Source of the DNA: a bacterium
GTDB taxonomy: Bacteria; T1Sed10-126
Direction: 5' to 3'
DNA: 11,889 bases
NCBI GenBank assembly: GCA_003557545.1
Contig: PWOD01000160.1
Coordinates: 1 to 11,889 of the forward strand
Shown here one piece after another: positions 6,579-11,889 of the stretch; position 1 is the stretch's first letter; every line of letters starts with the position of its first letter. The position numbers and the translations under genes were made by a program. Under the pieces are notes generated by a model that was given only the letters and a program-made list of their open reading frames with translations, was not told the DNA's origin and did no database searches.

Positions 6579-7495
6579 AACTTCCTGATGCTCAACTGAT
6601 GGATAAGATTCAGGATTTAAAAAATAGTAAGAGGGCTGTTATTCTGGCGCATAATTATCAGCATCCGGAGGTCCAGCTTGCGGCTGATTTTCTTGGTGAT
6701 TCGTTTGATCTTTCCCGGAAGGCAGCTTCTGTAGAGGCTGATATTATTCTCTTCTGTGGGGTTAGTTTCATGGCTGAAACAGCCAAAATAATCTCCCCGG
6801 AAAAAACTGTTTTGTTGCCGCGCCCCGACTTTGTTGCGGGCTGTCCTATGGCTAACATGGTTACAGCGGCTGACATTCTTCAGTTACGGGAAAAATATCC
6901 CGATGCTGCTGTGGTTACCTATGTTAATTCTACAGCAGCGGTTAAGGCCGAGGCCGATATTTGTTGTACTTCCTCCAATGCTGTTGAGGTGGTTAAAAAA
7001 ATTCCCGCCCGTCAGGTTATTTTTGTGCCTGACAGGAATCTTGCCAGCTATGTCCAGCGTTTTGTCGACAAACAGATTATTCCCTGGGATGGTTATTGTT
7101 ATGTCCATAATCGGATTGATCTGCAGTCAGTTGTGGAGGCTCGTCGGTCCCGACCGGAGGCTGAACTTATAGTTCATCCGGAATGTTTGCCTGAGGTTAT
7201 CGACCAGGCGGATGCGGTTCTCTCTACATCAGGAATGATTGATCGGGTTCATCATTCGGAAAAAACCGAATTTATGCTCGGGACTGAGGTTGGTTTGATT
7301 CACCGTCTGCAGCGTGAGCTTCCTGATAAAAACTTTTATGCCGCCGGAACCGCTCGATTTTGCGATGGTATGAAGCAGACCCGTCTGAAAGATCTGTACC
7401 ATTCTCTGGAGGAAGAAAAATTTAAAGTTGACCTTTCTGCTGACCTGCTTGAGTCTGCCCGTGACTCACTGGAGAAGATGCTTCGTTATGTCTAA
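6575..7495 (+). CDS. nadA: Quinolinate synthase NadA
   Basis: A 306-residue enzyme that condenses iminoaspartate with dihydroxyacetone phosphate to quinolinate, in NAD synthesis. The three [4Fe-4S] ligands appear as Cys90 (AGCPMANM), Cys175 (DGYCYVH) and Cys263 (RFCDGMK), with spacing close to the Cys83/168/254 of the Thermotoga enzyme. Other conserved segments are AHNYQHPEVQ, GDSFDLS, CGVSFMAETAKI and HPECLPEV. The TTG start overlaps the iscU stop and has AGGAGGG 6 nt upstream. nadB and nadC, its common partners, are absent from this window. Its place directly after the iron-sulfur assembly genes fits its oxygen-sensitive cluster. The 3' end overlaps mnmA by 8 nt. Confidence 0.96.
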   Translation: MKLPDAQLMDKIQDLKNSKRAVILAHNYQHPEVQLAADFLGDSFDLSRKAASVEADIILFCGVSFMAETAKIISPEKTVLLPRPDFVAGCPMANMVTAADILQLREKYPDAAVVTYVNSTAAVKAEADICCTSSNAVEVVKKIPARQVIFVPDRNLASYVQRFVDKQIIPWDGYCYVHNRIDLQSVVEARRSRPEAELIVHPECLPEVIDQADAVLSTSGMIDRVHHSEKTEFMLGTEVGLIHRLQRELPDKNFYAAGTARFCDGMKQTRLKDLYHSLEEEKFKVDLSADLLESARDSLEKMLRYV

Positions 7496-8558
7496 AGAAA
7501 CCGTTGCAATAGGATTGAGTGGAGGTGTCGATTCGGCGGTGGCTGCGGCTCTGTTACTCGAGGCTGGTTATCAGTTGATCGGTGTAACAATGCGTATATG
7601 GGATGACAGTTATAAATTTTCAGATACTCTTCCGGCAGGCAATGCCTGCTTTGGACCGGACGAAGGGGAGGATATCGAAGATGCCAGACAGGTGGCCCGT
7701 CATCTTGATATACCTTTCCATCTGGTTGATCTGCGGCAACAATATCAGGAAATAGTGCTTGATTATTTTAAACGTGAATATCGTCGCGGTAGAACCCCTA
7801 ACCCCTGTATTCGTTGTAATTATCATTTAAAGTTTAACGCTATTCTTCAAGCACTTTCCAATCAGGGAGTTCATTGGGACTATTTTGCCACCGGCCATTA
7901 TGTTCGCCAGCGCCGTCATAATCAGCAATACAGCCTTTTACGGGGCAAGGATAAAAATAAGGATCAGAGCTATTTTCTTTATACCCTTGATCAGAAACGA
8001 CTTAGCCGAACCCTTTTTCCCCTGGGAGAGCTGACCAAACCTGAGGTGCGTGAATATGCTCGCAAACTCAATTTACCAGTCCGCAACAAAGATGAAAGTC
8101 AGGATTTTTATGCAGGGGATTATACTGAGCTGCTGGATGGCGGTTCGGGGCCAGGTCCCATAGTTGATAGCTCGGGCCGGGAACTGGGTCAGCACCGGGG
8201 GATTGAGAACTATACCATCGGCCAGCGCCGAGGTCTTGGGCTGGCAGTGGGTAAACCGCTCTATGTTAAACGGATAGATGCGGCGGAAAATCGTATAGTA
8301 GTAGCCGAAAAGCAGGAACTGTTTTCTGCAAAAATGACTGTAGAACAGCTTAACTGGTTGACTCCCATTGATGCTGTTCCCGATCAGTTTGAAGTTAAAA
8401 TCCGCTATCGGCACAGGGCAGCGCCTGCTCGCGTGTTAAAGCTTGGGGAGGAGCTTAAGCTGCAGTTTGTCGAACCACAACTTTCGGTGACTCCCGGTCA
8501 GGCCGCAGTTTTTTATCATGATGAGCTTGTTCTTGGTGGGGGGATAATTAACTGTTGA
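7488..8558 (+). CDS. mnmA: tRNA 2-thiouridine(34) synthase MnmA, three-cysteine variant
   Basis: A 356-residue PP-loop ATPase that thiolates U34 of tRNA(Lys/Glu/Gln). The ATP loop GLSGGVDSAVAA (9-20), TPNPCIRCN (103-111), ATGHY, KDQSYFLY and YTIGQRRGLGL are intact. In E. coli the key residues are Asp99, Cys102 and Cys199. Here the Asp99 position is Cys107, Cys102 corresponds to Cys110, and the segment that normally carries Cys199 reads ESQDFYAGDY with no cysteine. An extra Cys54 (NACFGPDE) is present, so the only non-terminal cysteines are 54, 107 and 110, suggesting a three-cysteine iron-sulfur site. The frame extends to 7428, but that would lie inside nadA; the ATG at 7488 begins MSKETVAIGLSGG and has GGAG 13 nt upstream. 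It is the last protein gene of the operon; rnpB follows after 74 nt. Confidence 0.94.
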   Translation: MSKETVAIGLSGGVDSAVAAALLLEAGYQLIGVTMRIWDDSYKFSDTLPAGNACFGPDEGEDIEDARQVARHLDIPFHLVDLRQQYQEIVLDYFKREYRRGRTPNPCIRCNYHLKFNAILQALSNQGVHWDYFATGHYVRQRRHNQQYSLLRGKDKNKDQSYFLYTLDQKRLSRTLFPLGELTKPEVREYARKLNLPVRNKDESQDFYAGDYTELLDGGSGPGPIVDSSGRELGQHRGIENYTIGQRRGLGLAVGKPLYVKRIDAAENRIVVAEKQELFSAKMTVEQLNWLTPIDAVPDQFEVKIRYRHRAAPARVLKLGEELKLQFVEPQLSVTPGQAAVFYHDELVLGGGIINC

Positions 8559-8632
8559 GGCGGGAATATATTAGAAAAAGTTGAGTTATTACTGGGGGCG
8601 GATGATCTTTCTCAGTTTGAAAAATAAATATT

Positions 8633-9000
8633 GTCGGTGCGGATGTGAGCAGTCGCCCGGTCGGAGATTTAACCGGGAGGAAAGTCCGGACTCCATTGTA
8701 AGGGTGTCCCGGGAAATCCGGGAGGTCTATCAGCTGGATAGACCCGGCCAGTGCCACAGAGACCATACTACCGAGTTTTCGGGAAAGGTGAAAAGTAAGC
8801 GGATGTGCCGCTTGTTTGATCTGGCGCTACTGCTTGGGGCTATGTCGCAAGGCATATTTCTGGTAAACCCCACCTGGAGCAAGACCAAATAGTTTCGACG
8901 TCTCGACGTAGGGCGGGTAGGTCGCTAGAGGCCTGTTGCAAAATAGGTCCCAGATAAATGGCTGCCTTTGAACAGAATCCGGCTTACCATCTGCACCGAC
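8633..9000 (+). ncRNA. rnpB: RNase P RNA (bacterial, type A-like)
   Basis: The universally conserved elements appear in order: GAGGAAAGTCCGGACTCC after the first stems (around 8678), CAGTGCCACAGAGACCA, GGTGAAAAGTAAG, GGAGCAAGACCAAATAG (around 8875), GGGCGGGTAGG, AGATAAATG, and ACAGAATCCGGCTTA near the 3' end (about 8972-8986). The ends pair: GTCGGTGCGGATG at 8633 is complementary to CATCTGCACCGAC ending at 9000, apart from one wobble, forming helix P1. Flanking AT-rich bases could extend the helix, so the ends are good to about 10 nt. The GGGTAGG element is like the L15 of type A RNAs. The RNA is the catalytic subunit that trims tRNA 5' leaders. I found no strong separate promoter; T-runs at 9038-9065 may help end transcription. 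Confidence 0.97.
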
Positions 9001-9169
9001 TTTATATTTTGTCCCCCGGCAACTCGGATTTTGTAAGTTTTTTTCTTTTTAAACCAATTTTTTTAGTTATTGTTTACTCTTCGAAAATGACTGTATGTTC
9101 AGATTTAGAGAGAGTTTTACAGCTTTCCTCAAATTCATCAAAAAAATCGTCTAAAAACCAAAACTCTTC

Positions 9170-9199
9170 TTGACATATTATGGGGCTGAGTGGTATAAC
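9170..9199 (+). promoter_or_regulatory. Promoter of the mraZ (dcw) cluster
   Basis: A perfect -35 TTGACA at 9170-9175 is followed after 18 nt by TATAAC at 9194-9199 (5 of 6 to consensus). The predicted start site is around 9206, about 53 nt before the mraZ ATG. The first GTGG box of the MraZ operator lies against the -10 element and the others lie downstream of it, as expected for repression. Confidence 0.72.
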
Positions 9200-9234
9200 T
9201 ATGTCACCAAGTGGAATAAAGTGGTGTGAAGTGG
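9190..9234 (+). promoter_or_regulatory. MraZ operator: periodic GTGG boxes
   Basis: GTGG occurs at 9190, 9211, 9221 and 9231, each preceded by A, with exact spacings of 21, 10 and 10 nt, i.e. one helical turn with one slot skipped near 9200. Tandem GTGG-type boxes at 10-bp steps upstream of mraZ are the known binding pattern of MraZ, which represses its own cluster. The position between the -10 box and the start codon fits this. Confidence 0.8.
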
Positions 9235-9258
9235 ATTATCCCTTGACAGGCGGCGATT

Positions 9259-9702
9259 ATGAAGAAACAATATGGGTTATACGGTGAATATAATCATACG
9301 GTCGACCCTAAAAATCGGGTGACACTTCCATCGGCAATCCGGAACGAACTTGATATTGAAGAAGATCTGATTATTTCGGCCGGTTTTGATAAATGTCTGT
9401 CGATATATCCAGATGAGATCTGGATTGATCTTCTGGAAAACGCCGGGACCTATGGTCCGGGAACTGAAACGCGAAAATTACGAAGATTTCTTTCGGCCCG
9501 GGCGTCCCGGGTATCACTGGACAGCCAGGGCAGGGTGGTTATTCCTGAACGCCTGCTCGACTGGGCCGGGATTGACAAACAAGTCACTGTGGTTGGTAAT
9601 TACAATACTGTTGAGCTCTGGCATCCCCAGAAATGGGAGGATTACCAGGCGGAGGTTGATATTGAATCGGCAGCCGAAAAGATTTTTGATAGCTCTGTCT
9701 GA
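9259..9702 (+). CDS. mraZ: Transcriptional regulator MraZ
   Basis: A 147-residue protein of usual family length, made of two SpoVT/AbrB-like repeats. The first carries GEYNHTVDPKNRVTLP (9-24) and the second DSQGRVVIP (88-96); both hold the conserved D-x-x-x/G-R signature that builds the ring-shaped DNA-binding form. MraZ controls the division and wall cluster by binding repeated boxes, and four such boxes lie 25-69 nt upstream of its ATG. The ribosome binding site is modest (AGGCGG, 5 nt before the ATG). rsmH follows after 63 nt, the standard order. Confidence 0.96.
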   Translation: MKKQYGLYGEYNHTVDPKNRVTLPSAIRNELDIEEDLIISAGFDKCLSIYPDEIWIDLLENAGTYGPGTETRKLRRFLSARASRVSLDSQGRVVIPERLLDWAGIDKQVTVVGNYNTVELWHPQKWEDYQAEVDIESAAEKIFDSSV

Positions 9703-9765
9703 GCGATCCCTCAACTGGCTATCGATCGGGAAAACTACCGATCTAATGTCGGGAGAGTGAAATAG

Positions 9766-10689
9766 ATGGGTGGAACTGATCAACCGGTCCATAGTCCGGT
9801 GCTCAAACAGGAACTGTTAGAGTTACTTGATCTTTCACAATCAGATACGGTGATCGATGCCACCTTTGGTTTTGGTGGTCATGCAAAGGCTGTTCTTCAA
9901 CAGCTTGGCAGCAGGGGTAGCCTTATAGGGTTTGAGCGGGATAAAGAGGTTTTTTCTCATAGTATCTCCCGGTTTGGCGATGAGAAACGAGTTAAACTTT
10001 ATAATCAGAGTTATGGGAAAATGGCAGAACTGTTGAGTCCAGGGACAATATCAGCAATATATTTTGATCTTGGTATATGTTCCTTTCATCTTGACCATGC
10101 CAGCCGTGGTTTTTCTTTCAAAAAGCTGCAAGATCCGTTTGATTTACGGTTTGCCCCCGGCTCTTCCTGCGAACCGGCCTGGCAGCTTGTCGCCCGGAGT
10201 TCCTACGCAGATTTACGGAGAATTCTTCAAAGTTACGGGGAGTTACGGTTTGCTCGTCCGGTGGCTCGGGCTTTGGCTCTAACTGAGCGGCTAAAGACGG
10301 TTGGTGAAGTTGTTGAGATAGTCCGTAACATTGTTCCGCCTCATCTACTGAATAAAGAGTTGGCTCGGCTTTTTCAAGCTTTTAGAATTGTTGTTAATCA
10401 GGAGCTTGAAACCCTTGAACAGGGGTTGGAATCGGCTTTTCATCTGTTGAAACCGAGCGGTAGAATGGCACTGATAAGCTTTCATTCGCTGGAGGATAGA
10501 ATAGTTAAAAGGTATTTTAGACGGTTGGAAAAAGCCTGTCTTTGTCCACCGGAAATTCCTGTCTGTGCCTGCGATAAAACTCGTACTGCCAGGTTGCTAA
10601 ATCGATCACCGGTAATACCAAAAGAACAGGAGGTTGATATAAATCCACGCGCGAGATCGGCAAAATTGAGAGCAGTTAAGAAGCTATAA
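9766..10689 (+). CDS. rsmH: 16S rRNA m4C1402 methyltransferase RsmH (MraW)
   Basis: A 307-residue SAM-dependent methyltransferase that modifies N4 of C1402 in 16S rRNA. Family elements: HSPVL at the N-terminus (9-13), the SAM loop DATFGFGGH (31-39), FDLG (100-103), GFSF (115-118), FQAFRIVVNQELETLE (203-218), LISFHSLEDRIVKRYF (236-251) and the cysteine-rich CLCPPEIPVCAC (258-269). Length is normal. Two usually rigid motifs differ: the common SSPQLD is CSFHLD, and GPLDMRMD is DPFDLRFAP. The reading frame is clean, so I take it as a functional but divergent enzyme. The ATG has GGAG 10 nt upstream. Confidence 0.94.
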   Translation: MGGTDQPVHSPVLKQELLELLDLSQSDTVIDATFGFGGHAKAVLQQLGSRGSLIGFERDKEVFSHSISRFGDEKRVKLYNQSYGKMAELLSPGTISAIYFDLGICSFHLDHASRGFSFKKLQDPFDLRFAPGSSCEPAWQLVARSSYADLRRILQSYGELRFARPVARALALTERLKTVGEVVEIVRNIVPPHLLNKELARLFQAFRIVVNQELETLEQGLESAFHLLKPSGRMALISFHSLEDRIVKRYFRRLEKACLCPPEIPVCACDKTRTARLLNRSPVIPKEQEVDINPRARSAKLRAVKKL

Positions 10690-10764
10690 TATTCGATACT
10701 AGATCGTCCTGATATTTTTTATAGGCGTTAAACACAACAATCCAACACACGCTGTGAGCGGTTT

Positions 10765-10825
10765 TGATAGTCGGTAAACAACTTACGATTATCATAATTG
10801 AGATCTATCTTTAGATATTCAATTA
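10765..10825 (+). repeat. Two consecutive hairpins in the rsmH-ftsL gap
   Basis: The first dyad pairs TGATAGTCGGTAA (10765-10777) with TTACGATTATCA (10783-10794), with a 5-nt loop, one bulged G and one G-T pair. The second pairs TAATTGA plus ATCTA with TAGAT plus TCAATTA (10795-10825), with a 4-nt loop and a small internal mismatch. No U-tract follows either. They lie in a 198-nt gap (10690-10887) that is much longer than usual between these genes; I see no ORF or strong promoter in the rest of the gap. Confidence 0.6.
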
Positions 10826-10887
10826 AATTGACGACCGTTAATACAGTAGGGAACGTACCAGTAGAAAAACCATAAATACACCAGGGG

Positions 10888-11328
10888 ATGAACTTCAGAA
10901 TGCCGCGTCAAACAAACAGTTATTTTCGCAGTCGTAGCAAACATACCGCTTCGTTCATCGGTCTGCTACTGAAAAAATTCCAAATTAATAGCGGAGCACG
11001 CAGTGAACTGATCTCGCCACGTTTATTTTTATTGGGGGTAGTGATGGTTATCCTGGGAGCGGCTCTTTGTACCCAGATAGTTGCCCGCCAGGTTGAAGAG
11101 GCCCGGCTAGAATTTCAGGTCAATCAAATTCGGCAGCAAAATCTGGAACTGCGAATGCAGGTTCATCAGAAACAGAGCGATGTCACACGTCTGCAGAGTT
11201 TAGATCGAATAAGACAGATAGCAGTGGTTGAACTGGGAATGGAACCGGCCGCGTCAGTTCCTGTTGTCAGGTTAACCGGGAGTCAGTGGGCGCAGCAGCT
11301 GGCTCCTCAGGGAGGGGGTAGTCGATAA
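10888..11328 (+). CDS. ftsL: FtsL-like cell division protein
   Basis: A 146-residue bitopic membrane protein. A basic cytoplasmic N-terminus (about 45 residues) leads to one hydrophobic segment (about 46-66, LFLLGVVMVILGAALC), then a Gln/Glu-rich coiled coil (67-105) and a short domain ending RIRQIAVVELGMEPA, typical of FtsL/DivIC family proteins. Position after mraZ-rsmH is the standard place of ftsL. FtsL bridges FtsB/DivIC and the septal synthase at the division site. AGGGG directly abuts the ATG at 10888 but is 12 nt from a second ATG at 10900, so the shorter start is quite possible. Sequence conservation in this family is low; the call rests on topology and context. Confidence 0.85.
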   Translation: MNFRMPRQTNSYFRSRSKHTASFIGLLLKKFQINSGARSELISPRLFLLGVVMVILGAALCTQIVARQVEEARLEFQVNQIRQQNLELRMQVHQKQSDVTRLQSLDRIRQIAVVELGMEPAASVPVVRLTGSQWAQQLAPQGGGSR

Positions 11329-11364
11329 TTAAATAGATCTTTTAATTGAGGGAGTCAGAGGACT

Positions 11365-11878
11365 TTGTTGTTACAGGACGTTTTGAATGGGATAGATTAT
11401 AAAATTGAACATCTGCCCGGTGATCTCCAGGTGGAGGTTGATGGTATATCGGTTGATACCAGGGAACTTCACTCCGGCGAGGTTTTTGTAGCCTGTGAAG
11501 GTATCGACGAAGATGGACATCATTATCTTAAACAGGCTTTAAAAAAAGACCCTTCCGCCCTATTTATTGAAAATCATAAAGTTAAATTCCTGCCTGAAAA
11601 TATTTCTCTACCAGTTATTAAATTTAATCAAACTAAAAAAGTCCTTCCATCTCTCCTGGCTAATTATTATGGCCGGCCTGATCGGAAGTTAAAGCTGATT
11701 GGAATAACCGGGACCAACGGTAAAACAACAACAACTCACCTCGTTAAATCGGTTTTGGAGACAGAAGGGGAATCTGTCGGCCTGATTGGTACCATCGAAC
11801 GATTTTTTAACGGCGTGAGTGAACCGGTGGAGTGTACAACTCCATCTCTGGCCTCTACCTTACGAATAATTTCCGGGT
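11365..11878 (+). CDS. murE: UDP-N-acetylmuramyl-tripeptide synthetase MurE, partial (3' end missing)
   Basis: The first 171 residues of a Mur ligase, which normally has about 480-500. The N-terminal UDP-binding domain shows VDTRELHSGEVFVACEG (30-46), followed by the ATP P-loop TGTNGKTT (115-122) and the TTP segment (158-160) seen in MurE. MurE adds the third amino acid (meso-diaminopimelate or L-lysine) to the peptidoglycan stem peptide in the cytoplasm; the part that decides which is missing. The TTG start at 11365 has GAGGGAG 9 nt upstream; a second TTG follows directly. It comes 36 nt after ftsL, with no ftsI/spoVD between. The apparent TAG stop at 11878-11880 is made by adapter sequence and should not be annotated. 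Confidence 0.92.
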
Positions 11879-11889
11879 AGATCGGAAGA
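11879..11889 (+). other. Residual Illumina adapter at the contig end
   Basis: The last 11 bases, AGATCGGAAGA, are exactly the first 11 bases of the standard Illumina TruSeq read-through adapter. They fall at the very end of the sequence and interrupt a conserved gene. This is not biological sequence. Confidence 0.93.

Noticed and set aside
9001-9065. T-rich stretch after rnpB as a clear intrinsic terminator
   Set aside because: The T-runs are evident, but I could not find a stable local GC stem directly before them.
8958-9173. Open frame covering the 3' end of rnpB
   Set aside because: It overlaps the most conserved part of the RNase P RNA and the AT-rich spacer; coding is implausible.
9076-9237. 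Long minus-strand open frame between rnpB and mraZ, acidic and Phe-rich
   Set aside because: It has no ATG, GTG or TTG start in frame and runs through the MraZ operator; probably chance in AT-rich DNA.

Overview
The window reads as bacterial chromosome from a strict or facultative anaerobe of the low- to mid-GC Firmicutes type (Clostridia or Halanaerobiales-like; I cannot place it more finely). The reasons are an Rrf2-led NifS/IscU gene set, a YgeW/YgeY pair typical of anaerobic nitrogen catabolism, strong AGGAGG-type ribosome binding sites with several GTG/TTG starts, and a Firmicutes-style mraZ-rsmH-ftsL-murE cell-wall cluster. By eye the base composition is in the mid-40s % GC and even throughout. 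There is no transposase, tRNA, CRISPR array or phage gene.

Region 1 (1-4300, minus strand) is a four-gene unit read right to left: a fold-type II PLP enzyme of an uncharacterised family, a small ParB-fold protein that looks like a free-serine kinase (SerK/SbnI type), a YgeY-type M20 hydrolase, and a YgeW-type carbamoyltransferase cut by the window start. A TTGACA-17-TATCTT promoter with a 9-bp dyad at its predicted start site, and a leader of about 290 nt, precede it. The combination suggests a pathway that makes or breaks beta-substituted alanine compounds through O-phosphoserine, followed by amide hydrolysis and carbamoyl transfer. This is the most unusual part of the window; the function is inference.

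Region 2 (4436-8558, plus strand) is a sulfur and iron-sulfur operon: Rrf2 regulator, cysteine desulfurase, IscU scaffold, quinolinate synthase NadA (a [4Fe-4S] enzyme) and tRNA 2-thiouridylase MnmA. The genes are closely packed, with overlaps at iscU/nadA and nadA/mnmA. The desulfurase supplies sulfur to the scaffold, and the products are plausibly used by the two downstream enzymes. A promoter with a 7-bp dyad next to its -10 box suggests autoregulation by Rrf2.

Region 3 (8633-9000) is the RNase P RNA gene rnpB, complete with a long closing helix.

Region 4 (9170-11878) is the start of the division and cell-wall cluster: a promoter overlapped by periodic GTGG boxes (MraZ operator), then mraZ, rsmH, a 198-nt gap with two hairpins, ftsL, and a partial murE. 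No ftsI/spoVD lies between ftsL and murE. The last 11 bases match the start of the Illumina read-through adapter, so the apparent murE stop codon is an assembly artefact.
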